From positions 62,001 through 126,000 of the forward strand of contig NZ_JAJTSZ010000010.1 of NCBI RefSeq assembly GCF_021440195.1: a DNA stretch of 64,000 nt, in the 5' to 3' direction. The position numbers and the translations under genes were made by a program. A model generated the notes under the pieces. The model was given only the letters and a program-made list of their open reading frames with translations. It was not told the DNA's origin and ran no database searches. Shown here piece by piece: positions 43,416 through 52,937 of this stretch (position 1 is the first letter of the stretch; every line of letters starts with the position of its first letter). This DNA comes from Dyadobacter sp. CY356 (lineage in GTDB: Bacteria; Bacteroidota; Bacteroidia; Cytophagales; Spirosomataceae).

Positions 43416-45236
43416 ATGTTTTTTAAGTCTTTGCTGTCTGCTAGCAGCGGAAAGTGCTGGTCGTTTATTATCCCGGTTTTGGCTATCTGGCTTGTTTCAT
43501 GTCAGTCTGGTTCGGAAAATGGCTCAGATCTTTCCGGTTCAAAATTGGTCAAGCAGTCTTTTATGCAGGACATAAACAGCCTCGATACTGCGGTAAGTCA
43601 ATTACAGCGTGATCTGAAATCTAAACGGCCCGATGCTGTTATTCAAAAGGCTTTTCGCAGCGCAAGACTGGCTTACAAAAAAGTTGAATTTATCTCTGCC
43701 TATTACAGCCCGGAAACCACCAAAGCGCTGAACGGGCCTAACATTCCGGAGGTCGATGATGATCTGAGAGTAAACCCGCCACAGGGATTTCAGGTTTTGG
43801 AAGAACTTGTTTTCCCGGTTGTGGATTCGTCAGCTTTTTCGGAAGGACTACAAATTGCGACAGTACTTCGCTCCCAGGTAAACCGTCTGCGCAAGATTTC
43901 AGAGAGTAATGAATTAACCGACAGCCATGTTTTTGATGCCATGCGACTGGAAATTTTTCGTATCCAGACGCAGGGAATTACGGGATTTGACTCGCCGGTA
44001 GCTTTTCATTCGTTGCCGGAAGCTGCCAGTGCGCTTGAAAGTATGCGTGATCAGTTACAGATTTATGCGCTTGATAAGAAAAATAAAAATCTGGCAGATC
44101 AACTGGAAAGTGCCTTCGAAAAAGCAATTGTCAATTTAAAAAGTGGTCAAAATTTTGATGATTTTGACAGGCTGGAATTTATTAAAAACAATGCAAACGA
44201 ATTGAGTTCGCTTTTGCTGGATGCGCAAAAAACGCTGAAAATTCCGGTATTCACAGAAAGCCGGTTTTTGTCAGCTTCTGCCAGGACACTGTCTGATTCG
44301 GGTGTTTTTAACAGTGATTATTTTGTCAATCTGGATGAACAGCATAGTACGCCGGGAAAAGTTGCGCTGGGGAAAATGCTTTTTTTTAATCCTGTACTTT
44401 CTGCCGGTGCGGGTCGCAGCTGCGCGAGTTGTCATCAGCCAGATAAAGCTTTTAGTGATGGTGAGACCAAAAGTTTTGCAGTTGGTTTTGACGGGAAGCG
44501 CATCAGCCGTAACGCGCCGACACTTTTAAATGCTGCTTTTCAGGCCGTGCAATTCGCTGATTCCAGGGTTACTTTTTTGGAAGATCAGGCTACGGACGTG
44601 ATACAAAACAAGCAGGAAATGCATGGCTCACTTCCGCTCGCTATAAAAGCACTAAAAAAGGATCCGGAATATGCCGGGTTATTCGCTGCAAATTATAAAG
44701 ACGGAGTCAGTGAAGAATCGCTGAAAAATGCAATTGCAAGTTATATCCGCTCACTCAGGATGCCTGAAACCAGGCTGGATACTTATCTTCAGGGAGAAAC
44801 CAAGTCATTGACGCTTGAAGAAAAAGCAGGTTTCAATGTTTTTATGGGAAAAGGAAAATGCGCGACCTGTCATTTTTACCCCTTGTTCAACGGTACAGTT
44901 CCTCCTTCCTATCAGGAAACGGAAAGTGAAGTTTTGGGCGTTCCCTTAACAGTACAGGGTAAAGAGGTTGATACCGATGTCGGTAAATTTGTACTGACAA
45001 AACGCGAGCCACATCTGTATGCATTCAAAACACCAACGGTCAGACAGGTTTCCAAAACTGCTCCTTATATGCACAACGGGGTTTATAAAACGCTGGAACA
45101 GGTTGTAGACTTTTACGATCAGGGAGGTGGAAACGGGCTTGGTTTTAATCTTCCAAACCAGACTTTGCCATTTGATAAGCTTAATTTGAAACCCGCTGAA
45201 AAAAAGGCACTGGTTGCTTTTATGAATGTTTTGTGA
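43416..45236 (+). CDS. Imelysin-like / di-haem cytochrome c peroxidase fusion lipoprotein
   Basis: A 606-residue lipoprotein (IWLVSCQSGS, lipobox Cys about 29). The N-terminal half (about 40-295) is helical and resembles imelysin-type domains: RSARLAYKKVEFISAYYSPE and PQGFQVLEELVFPVVD in place of the imelysin GxHxxE site. The C-terminal half is a MauG/cytochrome c peroxidase unit with two haem sites, CASCHQPDKAFSDG and CATCHFYPLFNG, plus YMHNGVYKTLEQVVDFYDQG with the distal methionine. It should act in the periplasm, reducing peroxide or oxidising a partner. The upstream ATGs lie within the hairpin region; ATG 43416 begins the signal peptide. It follows the PhoX-like gene by 90 bp. Confidence 0.8.
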   Translation: MFFKSLLSASSGKCWSFIIPVLAIWLVSCQSGSENGSDLSGSKLVKQSFMQDINSLDTAVSQLQRDLKSKRPDAVIQKAFRSARLAYKKVEFISAYYSPETTKALNGPNIPEVDDDLRVNPPQGFQVLEELVFPVVDSSAFSEGLQIATVLRSQVNRLRKISESNELTDSHVFDAMRLEIFRIQTQGITGFDSPVAFHSLPEAASALESMRDQLQIYALDKKNKNLADQLESAFEKAIVNLKSGQNFDDFDRLEFIKNNANELSSLLLDAQKTLKIPVFTESRFLSASARTLSDSGVFNSDYFVNLDEQHSTPGKVALGKMLFFNPVLSAGAGRSCASCHQPDKAFSDGETKSFAVGFDGKRISRNAPTLLNAAFQAVQFADSRVTFLEDQATDVIQNKQEMHGSLPLAIKALKKDPEYAGLFAANYKDGVSEESLKNAIASYIRSLRMPETRLDTYLQGETKSLTLEEKAGFNVFMGKGKCATCHFYPLFNGTVPPSYQETESEVLGVPLTVQGKEVDTDVGKFVLTKREPHLYAFKTPTVRQVSKTAPYMHNGVYKTLEQVVDFYDQGGGNGLGFNLPNQTLPFDKLNLKPAEKKALVAFMNVL

Positions 45237-45280
45237 TCTGCTTCACATAAGAAGTGCGAGCACTAATTCTGGCTATTTCG

Positions 45281-45313
45281 TTATGAGTGAAAAATAATAA
45301 TCTTCACTCATAA
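45281..45313. terminator. Convergent intrinsic terminator
   Basis: TTATGAGTGAA (45281-45291) pairs with TTCACTCATAA (45303-45313) between the peroxidase fusion and the convergent metallophosphoesterase. Confidence 0.7.
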
Positions 45314-45321
45314 CACCCTTT

Positions 45322-46221
45322 CTAATAATTATAATACTTTTCATCAAAACTTCCGTCGGCATAAAGATCGATCAGACCATAACCGGGAGCTGTCTGCCGG
45401 TTATTTCCATTCCACCATGCTCCGCTCACCGCTCCGTTACAAATATAATTGACGCTGTTATATTCAACTTTATCCCGTAAATGGATATGCCCGCTCAAAC
45501 TCAGTTTCACGTTTGGGTGCTTATAAAACAGATTGATAATTCTGGATGTATCCGTGTGCATATCACCACCCAGCATTTCCCATTTGTTGATCACCTTATC
45601 GTCAATCATCAGCGTGGCTGTCAGGATCGGGATGTGAGATAGAATCAACACCGGTGTTTGAGCGTCCGTATTTTTCAATTCGTTTTCCAGCCAGGCAAAT
45701 TGCTCTTCGCCAAGTTTTCCAATATACCAGGTATCATCAATATCCAGATGTACACTGTCAAGGACAATGAATTTCCAGCCTTTTTGCATGAAACTGTAAT
45801 AGGGCCGGGATAGGCTGAGCTGGTCCATGGCGTAATGTTTGCCATAAAAAGTCTGGCTTTTGCTGTTTTCGTTCCACCATATATCGTGGTTGCCGAGGCA
45901 GTATTTTACAGGGATATCACACTCTGTTTTCATAATGCCATGGACAAGTTTCCATTGTGCGTTGATGGTGTCAATATTCTCCTTGTTCATATCAAAAACA
46001 ATATCGCCGCCATTTAAAATCAAATCAACTTTTGGCGTTTGTTTCTGAACGTGATGCAGACATTTTACAAATTTATCCGGTGCTCCGAATTCATTTTTCA
46101 GGTGAACATCAGTCAGATGCGCTATTCTTAAAACAGGCTTTTTTTCTTTAACAGTTTCAGTAACCAGTCCGGGTGTCAAAAACAAATCACCAATATTTCT
46201 GAGCGCAGATCTTCTTTTCAT
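45322..46221 (-). CDS. Calcineurin-like metallophosphoesterase
   Basis: A 299-residue enzyme with all signature blocks of the two-metal phosphoesterase fold: HLTDVHLKN, LNGGDIVFD, CLGNHDIWW, LILSHIPI and SGHIHLRDK. The N-terminus starts MKRRSALRNIGDLFL; the double arginine is followed by only a weak hydrophobic stretch, so export (possibly Tat) is uncertain. Family members cleave phosphomono- or diesters, including nucleotides and lipid precursors. It is transcribed toward the peroxidase fusion and has its own -7 box. With the phytase-like and PhoX-like genes it adds a third phosphatase-type gene within 6 kb. Confidence 0.9.
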   Translation of the reverse strand: MKRRSALRNIGDLFLTPGLVTETVKEKKPVLRIAHLTDVHLKNEFGAPDKFVKCLHHVQKQTPKVDLILNGGDIVFDMNKENIDTINAQWKLVHGIMKTECDIPVKYCLGNHDIWWNENSKSQTFYGKHYAMDQLSLSRPYYSFMQKGWKFIVLDSVHLDIDDTWYIGKLGEEQFAWLENELKNTDAQTPVLILSHIPILTATLMIDDKVINKWEMLGGDMHTDTSRIINLFYKHPNVKLSLSGHIHLRDKVEYNSVNYICNGAVSGAWWNGNNRQTAPGYGLIDLYADGSFDEKYYNY

Positions 46222-46236
46222 GCTGACTTTTTTTTA

Positions 46237-46244
46237 CAAAGTTA
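46237..46244 (-). promoter_or_regulatory. -7 box of the metallophosphoesterase gene
   Basis: On the minus strand TAACTTTG is an exact TAnnTTTG match, about 16 bp upstream of the ATG at 46221, giving a leader of roughly 10 nt. Confidence 0.45.
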
Positions 46245-46484
46245 GAGCGTGATACTGATCTTTGAACTTCTCTATATTATCAATTTATTAAAATCCTGAA
46301 TTTTTTGACAGTGGTTCTATCGGACTGACTGATTACCGTTTACTAAAACAAATGCTCCAAATGGCACGTAAGTTTTTTGCTTCTTAATTTTTTTATAATT
46401 TGTTATTGTTATCTGTAAATCAATGCTTTGAGCTTGATTTTTTCAGAATTTCATGAACAATATCAATTGTATAAAACAAGAAAA

Positions 46485-48386
46485 ATGGCACATATGAGAT
46501 TTCTTTATTGGCTAATATTCATTACAGTTGTCATCAATTTCCGCTGTTTTGCGCAGCGTAACGCTGATCAGGATATACAGGATAGTGTAATCGGCTGGTG
46601 GAATAATAACCGGTTCGACCATCTGAAACCTCAGACTGATGCCATTGGAAAAAGCAAGGAAGTGATCGTGAATGATATGGTCAGGTGGATGAAGGCAAGT
46701 TACACACCGGTGGGTGGTCTGGGGACTTCTTCCAGGTATATTGGCAGCAGAGGCTATGGTGTAAACTTTCTGGTCTGGAACGTAAGTCACGACAAGCTGT
46801 GGACAGAACCTAACGGGAACTTTAAGCCCATACCAGAAGAAAATACAAAATTTGCTATGGCGGCCAATCAATTGTTCGGCGCTTTTCCAATCAGTTTTAT
46901 CAATACAGCCAATCAATTTTATTTTACTATACAGCCAGAAGGATATGCTGATAATGACCAGTTAATGGCTTGGCGAAAAGGTGCAGATCCGCGCATTCAT
47001 CCTAATGCTTATAAATATATCACCTGGGTAAATGACTGGTGTACAGTCTATCTGGCACCGGATAACAAACTTCCCTGGATACCGGTAAGTAAAGGAGAAT
47101 TGCTGCAAAAAGCCGAAGAAGGTTTGCTGAAAGTGCTGGCAGATAAAAGGAAACAAGTGGCCTCTCAATGGCCGGATAACAAAAAGAATCAGGATGAAGC
47201 GCTGGATTATTTTGAAAAGGGAGATCTGGCCAAATACAGAAACAAGATATCGGAATTAAAAAAACGGCATGCTAATACATTGAATGAACCAGCGCTCTTA
47301 AGTAGCATGCAAACGACGATGTATAGCTTTGAAACGGATCCGGATATTTTTAGAATCGATGATTTTGCAAAAAATCTGAATCAGGCTTTTCCGGTTTATA
47401 AACTGGATTCGGCAGCATTGGCCAGAATCAGAGATATCAAACCTTTGTGGGTAGCCGTTGCCTTTCCATATGAAAATAAGGAAAGGGGCAATCAGAAGTA
47501 TGAGTTGTTCACTGCTATGTCAGAAAACATCAACTACGACTATATCTACAATTATTTTTATGAACCAGAAAAAATAAAAGGCCAGTCTTATATACCGTCT
47601 AACGCTGCTGGTTTAAAAGCTAGGCTGGATTCTTACAGAAGTAAATCTTCCGGGACGCAAAAGTTAATCACGAAAAAACAAACAAATTTGCCAGCGAACA
47701 TTGCGTTGTTCGACGACTTTTCACAGGACAAAGTAGGGGAGAAACCGGCAGGCTGGTATTTTAATTCGGTTGGGAAGAAACATGTAATCGCAAAAATTGA
47801 AGGAGAAAGCGGGAATTGGTTAAAATTGGGATATAGTAATGAATTGACTTCCATAACGCTTCAGACTTTTCCTGAAAATTTCAGTCTGGAATATGACCTG
47901 GTCACTTCAGGGTTTGATGGCCGGTGGGGCGCAAACCTTACTGTCGAATTGAAAGGAAGTAAAAAAGGCAGCGATGGCGTCACTTACAGTTCAAATTTAA
48001 CAACCAGTATTACAGCCGGAAACCAAAGCGCCCTGGATTCGAAACACGATTATAGAGGAGAGTTAAAAATTGATCTTTTAAACTCGCCTTCCAAAATGGA
48101 TTATAATGATAAAGGTGGTTATTTCGCTGACTCCCAGCCAGTATTTACCAGTACAAAACGCAAAGTTCATGTTCAGTTGCTAAAAAAAGATACTCTGATT
48201 GCCTTGTTCCTCAATGGAAAGGAAGTGACTAATTCAATGCAGTTTAAAACCAGATATGGCAAACCTTGTGGCGATTGCAGCATTCCGGCTGGAATGGTTT
48301 ATAATAGTTTTGTTATCAGAAATTTTACGCAGGAACCGGATGCTGTGGCTTGTTATATTGGAAATGTTGTGGTTTCAAAGATTTAG
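46485..48386 (+). CDS. Secreted protein of unknown function with a C-terminal lectin-like domain
   Basis: A 633-residue protein with a signal peptide (LYWLIFITVVINFRCFAQ). The N-terminal half (DQDIQDSVIGWWNNNRFDHL, RWMKASYTPVGGLGTSSRYI, VNFLVWNVSHDKLW) is not recognised. A charged helical middle (about 205-265) follows. The C-terminal 180 residues (IALFDDFSQDKVGEKPAGWY, FSLEYDLVTSGFDGRWGANL) resemble concanavalin/laminin-G-like jelly-roll domains such as those in 3-keto-disaccharide hydrolase relatives. It is probably periplasmic or exported; no sorting tail is seen. The ATG at 46494 is an alternative start. No neighbour on the same strand is close enough to suggest a partner. Confidence 0.6.
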   Translation: MAHMRFLYWLIFITVVINFRCFAQRNADQDIQDSVIGWWNNNRFDHLKPQTDAIGKSKEVIVNDMVRWMKASYTPVGGLGTSSRYIGSRGYGVNFLVWNVSHDKLWTEPNGNFKPIPEENTKFAMAANQLFGAFPISFINTANQFYFTIQPEGYADNDQLMAWRKGADPRIHPNAYKYITWVNDWCTVYLAPDNKLPWIPVSKGELLQKAEEGLLKVLADKRKQVASQWPDNKKNQDEALDYFEKGDLAKYRNKISELKKRHANTLNEPALLSSMQTTMYSFETDPDIFRIDDFAKNLNQAFPVYKLDSAALARIRDIKPLWVAVAFPYENKERGNQKYELFTAMSENINYDYIYNYFYEPEKIKGQSYIPSNAAGLKARLDSYRSKSSGTQKLITKKQTNLPANIALFDDFSQDKVGEKPAGWYFNSVGKKHVIAKIEGESGNWLKLGYSNELTSITLQTFPENFSLEYDLVTSGFDGRWGANLTVELKGSKKGSDGVTYSSNLTTSITAGNQSALDSKHDYRGELKIDLLNSPSKMDYNDKGGYFADSQPVFTSTKRKVHVQLLKKDTLIALFLNGKEVTNSMQFKTRYGKPCGDCSIPAGMVYNSFVIRNFTQEPDAVACYIGNVVVSKI

Positions 48387-48484
48387 CATGACAGCAGGAT
48401 TTAAGATAATTATCAATCCAAATTCATTTCTAGGGTAGAAAATGAAATCATTATAAAAAATGACATATAATTGTTTCTTTTATA

Positions 48485-48492
48485 TACATTTG
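48485..48492 (+). promoter_or_regulatory. -7 box of the ABC transporter pair
   Basis: TACATTTG fits TAnnTTTG; the start would be near 48498, about 27 nt before the ATG at 48525. Confidence 0.35.
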
Positions 48493-48524
48493 AGGAGAAA
48501 AGCTAATTACCTGCCACACCTCAG

Positions 48525-49157
48525 ATGCTGAAAATTACCAATTTCAAAAAATCATATAATAAAGATATCGTTCTTCAAATTGACAACCTGACCATCGAAT
48601 CAGGCATTAACTGGGTACGGGGCGCAAATGGATCCGGAAAAAGTACCTTTCTTAAATCTGCGGCTGGCATCATCGGTTTTGATGGAGATCTTTTGCTAGG
48701 TTCAGCCGTCAGTATAAAAGAACAACCTGTTTCTTACCGGAAGCTGGTCAACTTCGCAGAAGCTGAGCCGGTTTTTCCGGAATTTTTAACCGGCACGGAT
48801 CTGATCCGCCTGTTTATGAAAGCGAAATCTGCACCTGTCAAACAAGCTGATTATTTTATTGAAACAATGAAAATGGAATCCTATGTGGGGGATCCGGTCG
48901 GAAGTTTTTCGAGCGGTATGCACAAAAAACTTTCCCTTTTACTGGCATTTATCGGCAATCCTCAACTTATACTACTGGATGAGCCTCTGATCACCATGGA
49001 TAGTGAGTCGCTTGAAACTTTGTATGTCTGGATTACAGACTATCACCTGAAACTGGGGACAGACTTTTTGCTCTCGTCACATCAGGCTTTTGATAAATCC
49101 TTATTGCCCGGAATAAAAGCGTTAATGGTTGCTGATCACACTTTAAAATACGTATGA
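48525..49157 (+). CDS. ABC transporter ATP-binding protein
   Basis: A 210-residue ATPase with Walker A GANGSGKST (about 37), signature SSGMHKKLSLLLAF, Walker B LILLDEPLI and the switch histidine in LLSSHQAFD. It is short but complete and close to the CcmA/efflux type. It pairs with the membrane protein that follows, overlapping it by 4 bp. The transported substrate is unknown. Confidence 0.9.
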   Translation: MLKITNFKKSYNKDIVLQIDNLTIESGINWVRGANGSGKSTFLKSAAGIIGFDGDLLLGSAVSIKEQPVSYRKLVNFAEAEPVFPEFLTGTDLIRLFMKAKSAPVKQADYFIETMKMESYVGDPVGSFSSGMHKKLSLLLAFIGNPQLILLDEPLITMDSESLETLYVWITDYHLKLGTDFLLSSHQAFDKSLLPGIKALMVADHTLKYV

Positions 49158-50284
49158 TCTTTTCTGCCATGACCAGAATTCTGATAAGAACTTTTGCAGC
49201 AGGGTTTTATAAGGTGCATGCAGGTCTGCTGCTGACTTTATTTGTAACACTGTTCATCAATTTCTTTTTCACCAATGTTCTAAACCAGACACATCTTAAT
49301 CAGGAGCAAATTCTTTTAAATAACCTGAAACTTGTCCTTACGTCGGTCAGTAATCCGGTTGCGATGGGCGTGCTTTTTTTGATCTGGCTGGGTTATACTT
49401 TAAAAAGTTGTCAATATGTGGCCGCGCAACTTTTGCTGATTCAATATCAGTTTTTGTTTTACAGCACTAACGCCATGTCTTTGCGCAAACAGTTTCAGAC
49501 CTGGTTTGTTGTTCAGACTGTTATTTCAATTCCCATATTGTTGCTGGGCATTTTTGCAGTCGGCGTGGGATTTTCTTTTGACTACTATTTTATTCCTTTA
49601 ATCATTCCCTTTTATCTTCTGATCCTTATTTCGGGCAGCGCAATATTCTATACAAAGTTATTGAACAACCTGAGCGAAAAAACGGCGACATCATCTATTC
49701 CTGAATTGATAAAAAACTTGCCAAAGCCACTTTACAGCCTGTTTTTTTACCAGATTGTATACAGATTCAAACTTACTTATGGAATCACAAAAGTGATTTC
49801 GACAATCCTGATTATTGGCATGTATGCTTTATTTCGTGACCATCCGGATGACATCCGAATTGCCGGTATCAGTATTCTGGCTGTCATCGCTGCTCATAGT
49901 GTTTTGATTTACGAGTCAAATGAATTTGAGCGTTCCTACCTGAGCTTTTCGCGTAATTTTCCTTTAACAAGAACAGTGTTGTATTTTCAATTTGCAGCAT
50001 TATATGGACTGATGATATTGCCGGAAATCATTTTGATATTTTGTATCAATCTCCCCTCCATAGCTGCGATGGTTTCGGTCCTCGGTTTAGGTACTGCACT
50101 GTTATTCAGAACAATATTATACTGGCAAAACCAAAAAATGGGAGTGTATTTGAAAACCGTTTTCGGTTTGTTTATTTTATCTGCGCTTGCAGTAATGTTC
50201 GGTGGCTTATTATGGCTGATTGTTATTTACATGGTAGTTTCCGTCGTACTATTTAACCGTAATTATTACAAGTTGACGGAATGA
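49154..50284 (+). CDS. ABC transporter membrane subunit, unclassified
   Basis: A 376-residue membrane protein with about nine or ten hydrophobic segments (for example VHAGLLLTLFVTLFINFFF, VQTVISIPILLLGIFAVGVG, TAFGLFILSALAVMF-like near the end) and no periplasmic domain. It has no close named family that I recognise, but its 4-bp overlap with an ABC ATPase makes it the likely permease. The start ATG at 49154 could be replaced by the ATG at 49169. The pair resembles simple two-gene exporters of Bacteroidota. Confidence 0.75.
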   Translation: MIFSAMTRILIRTFAAGFYKVHAGLLLTLFVTLFINFFFTNVLNQTHLNQEQILLNNLKLVLTSVSNPVAMGVLFLIWLGYTLKSCQYVAAQLLLIQYQFLFYSTNAMSLRKQFQTWFVVQTVISIPILLLGIFAVGVGFSFDYYFIPLIIPFYLLILISGSAIFYTKLLNNLSEKTATSSIPELIKNLPKPLYSLFFYQIVYRFKLTYGITKVISTILIIGMYALFRDHPDDIRIAGISILAVIAAHSVLIYESNEFERSYLSFSRNFPLTRTVLYFQFAALYGLMILPEIILIFCINLPSIAAMVSVLGLGTALLFRTILYWQNQKMGVYLKTVFGLFILSALAVMFGGLLWLIVIYMVVSVVLFNRNYYKLTE

Positions 50285-50427
50285 TTTTATTTATTTTATC
50301 AGCATGATTTTGAAAAATTAGATTAAAGCTTAACAAGTAATACCTCCGGTTTGGACACAATTAAGTCCGATCTGGAAACATCGGTCAATCATTCTTACCC
50401 GAATTTTGCATTATAAAATTTTAAAAA

Positions 50428-51237
50428 ATGAAAATGCAAAAGACAATATTTATTACAGGCGCATCAACAGGTCTGGGAAAAGCGACGGCCAGGTTATTTC
50501 AATCAAAAGGCTGGAATGTTATCGCCACCATGCGAAATCCCGAAAATGAAACCGAATTGAGCCAGTTAGAAAACGTGACACTGCTGCCGTTGGATGTAAC
50601 TGATCCGGAGCAAATAAATACCACAGCGGCCAAAGCAATTTCCCTACATAACATCGATGTGGTATTCAATAACGCCGGTTATGGATTAATGGGTGCCTTG
50701 GAAGCATTCAGTGACGATCAGATTCTGAAACAAATTAATACCAATCTTTTGGGCGTCATAAGGGTAACGCACGCCTTTATACCACATTTCAGGGAAAAGA
50801 AAGGCGGTTTATTTATCAGCACCACATCCATGGGCGGACTTTTGGGATTTCCTTTACATTCCATTTACCACGCCACAAAATTTGGCATAGAAGGCTGGTC
50901 AGAAAGTATGTCATTTGAATTAGGTGTGCATAATATTGGTATCAAAACGATCGCCCCGGGTGCCATTGCAACGGATTTTTTATACCGATCGCTTGACAGG
51001 AATTTGCATCCTGCCTATCAGGATCTGGAAGATAAGTTATTCGCCCTCACAGATGCCATGATGAATGCTGCTGTTACGGCTGAAAAAATTGCCGGAATCG
51101 TATTCGAAGCAGCAACAGATGGTAAAGACCAGATTCGTTATATTGCAGGTGATGATGCAAATGCGATGTATGCAAGAAGATTGGAAATAGGCAGCGAAGA
51201 ATCCAGAAAAGAGATCCGGAAACAGATTCTGGGATAA
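50428..51237 (+). CDS. Short-chain dehydrogenase/reductase
   Basis: A 269-residue classical SDR. The cofactor loop is ITGASTGLGKATARLF (TGxxxGxG), NNAGYG is the adenine-site motif, and the catalytic residues are Ser in STTSMGGLLGF and YHATKFG (Tyr-x3-Lys). It is soluble and uses NAD(P) for an alcohol or ketone of unknown identity. An AraC regulator follows after 21 bp on the same strand, a common pairing in which the regulator controls the reductase. Confidence 0.92.
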   Translation: MKMQKTIFITGASTGLGKATARLFQSKGWNVIATMRNPENETELSQLENVTLLPLDVTDPEQINTTAAKAISLHNIDVVFNNAGYGLMGALEAFSDDQILKQINTNLLGVIRVTHAFIPHFREKKGGLFISTTSMGGLLGFPLHSIYHATKFGIEGWSESMSFELGVHNIGIKTIAPGAIATDFLYRSLDRNLHPAYQDLEDKLFALTDAMMNAAVTAEKIAGIVFEAATDGKDQIRYIAGDDANAMYARRLEIGSEESRKEIRKQILG

Positions 51238-51258
51238 GTTGAAAAACACATAGACTGA

Positions 51259-52170
51259 ATGAAAACCATCAACTCCATAGCTGAATTTTATCGTCTGGTA
51301 TCTTTGCCAGAACCTTTGCACCCGCTTGTCAGTATTGCGCGTGTTGGGGATATGCGTTTTTCAAACAGTACGGTCTGGGAGCATTTCTCTTTAAATTTCT
51401 ATTGTGTGTCTTTAAAAAGAGATGTTTCCGGAAAAGTAAAATATGGTCATCAATACTACGATTATGACAAGGGTTTGATGACTTTTATAGCACCCAGACA
51501 GGTTCAGGCGATGGATACTCCTCATGAGGAAACACTGGGTCCGGAATCCGGGAATGGACTTGCACTGTTAATCCATCCTGATTTTTTATACAAACATCCG
51601 CTTGCGGCAACGATTAAGAATTATCAGTTTTTTTCCTATGCTGTGCATGAAGCGCTGCATCTTTCTGAAAAGGAAGAAAAAAACATCGTTGAGATTTTCG
51701 AAAAAATTGAAGCGGAGTATCAGCATATCGACCGGCACACGCAGGATATCATTCTTTCCCAGATTGATCTGTTGTTAAATTACAGCAATCGTTTTTATGA
51801 AAGACAATTCATCACCCGTAAAGCTGTAAACCATGATGTGCTGACCAGAATGGAAATACTTTTAAATGAATATTTTGACAAACAAAAAAGCCTGGAAAAC
51901 GGGCTTCCCACCGTGGAATCCATAGCGGAGCAGCTCCATCTGTCGCCTCATTATCTGAGTGATCTGCTTCGCTCTCTGACCGGGCAAAGTGCCCAGCAGC
52001 ACATTCAGGAAAAGTTGATCGAAAAGGCAAAGGAATATCTTTCCATAACAAATCTTTCTGTCGCCGAAATTGCCTATCAGCTTGGATTTGAATACCCGCA
52101 GTCGTTCAACAAACTGTTTAAAAAGAAAACCAATATTTCTCCGCTGGAATTCCGCCAAATGTTTAATTGA
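51259..52170 (+). CDS. AraC family transcriptional regulator
   Basis: A 303-residue regulator. The N-terminal cupin-like sensor (HFSLNFYCVSLKRDVSGKVK; FIAPRQVQAMDTP) is followed by an AraC DNA-binding domain: ESIAEQLHLSPHYLSDLLRS and LSVAEIAYQLGFEYPQSFNK, then FKKKTNISPLEFRQMF. It lies 21 bp after the SDR gene, so it is probably cotranscribed with it and autoregulates or controls the pair. Confidence 0.92.
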   Translation: MKTINSIAEFYRLVSLPEPLHPLVSIARVGDMRFSNSTVWEHFSLNFYCVSLKRDVSGKVKYGHQYYDYDKGLMTFIAPRQVQAMDTPHEETLGPESGNGLALLIHPDFLYKHPLAATIKNYQFFSYAVHEALHLSEKEEKNIVEIFEKIEAEYQHIDRHTQDIILSQIDLLLNYSNRFYERQFITRKAVNHDVLTRMEILLNEYFDKQKSLENGLPTVESIAEQLHLSPHYLSDLLRSLTGQSAQQHIQEKLIEKAKEYLSITNLSVAEIAYQLGFEYPQSFNKLFKKKTNISPLEFRQMFN

Positions 52171-52279
52171 TGATTATCTTTTGCTGATTCCTACTGCAAA
52201 CACGATTAATTTCAGAAAAAACATACTCTGTATTGATTCATGATGTAGCTTTGCGATTGTATTACGGTGATGATTATCG

Positions 52280-52672
52280 GTGGAAAAATTCAGACAATGG
52301 ATAGCGCTTGGTTTACTGGGCCTCATGCTTATAAAAGTGTGGGTGATTCCTTTGTTGTATCTGGATTTCCATGTTCGCCGTGATTACATTGTAGCCAATC
52401 TTTGCGTAAACCGTAACAGGCCACAGCTGCACTGCGACGGAAAATGTTATCTCGCAAAAAAACTTGCTGCGTTGGAAGAACAGGAAAAAAAGCAGGCTGA
52501 AAGAGACTACATGTCCAAGCTGCTTTTTCAACCTATGGAGCTTAAAAGTTATTCCCTGGAAATGCCGTCATGCAAGCTTCGCGAGTCAAATCTTGTGTCT
52601 TACAATTTCCTTGGGCAAGTAAAAGTTTTGAATCACTTCCCGGATATTTTTCATCCGCCCGCAATAATCTAA
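52280..52672 (+). CDS. Small membrane protein with CDGKC motif (copper-locus associated)
   Basis: A 130-residue protein with one N-terminal membrane helix (QWIALGLLGLMLIKVWVIPL) and a periplasmic tail that carries NLCVNRNRPQLHCDGKCYLA, i.e. three cysteines with a C-x3-C pair, then a charged helix. The family is uncharacterised but is seen in Bacteroidota next to MbnP/MbnH genes, as here. The cysteines and the operon suggest metal (copper) binding or thiol chemistry; this is inferred. The start is GTG, with no better ATG in frame. The mbnP-like gene follows after 297 bp. Confidence 0.7.
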   Translation: MEKFRQWIALGLLGLMLIKVWVIPLLYLDFHVRRDYIVANLCVNRNRPQLHCDGKCYLAKKLAALEEQEKKQAERDYMSKLLFQPMELKSYSLEMPSCKLRESNLVSYNFLGQVKVLNHFPDIFHPPAII

Positions 52673-52913
52673 ATTCATTTTAAGGAATTATCGTCTTTGC
52701 TAACCAGGATTTTTAATTCTGCGATGCAGGAAATCAGGTTCATGTCTTTTGTTGAAAAAGATTGCAAAACCGTTGATTTTGAACATTCCTGTAAATGAAA
52801 AACCCCATCCAGAACATTTTACTTCTGTCACACAAGTTCGGGCTTTCCCGGAAATTGTAGGACTGCCTATTTCTGCTCATACAGAAATAATAATATTTTT
52901 TTTATCTCTTTAA

Positions 52914-52937
52914 CTGCCACAAACAATTTGTTTGCAG
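52914..52937. promoter_or_regulatory. Inverted repeat upstream of the MbnP gene
   Basis: CTGCCACAAAC-AATTT-GTTTGCAG: a near-perfect inverted repeat (CTGC, ACAAAC / GTTTG, GCAG) ending 32 bp before the ATG. Possible operator or RNA hairpin. Confidence 0.3.

Noticed and set aside
52724..52798. Methanobactin-like precursor peptide
   Set aside because: The 24-codon frame has two cysteines but no leader/core pattern, and no MbnB/MbnC genes are nearby.
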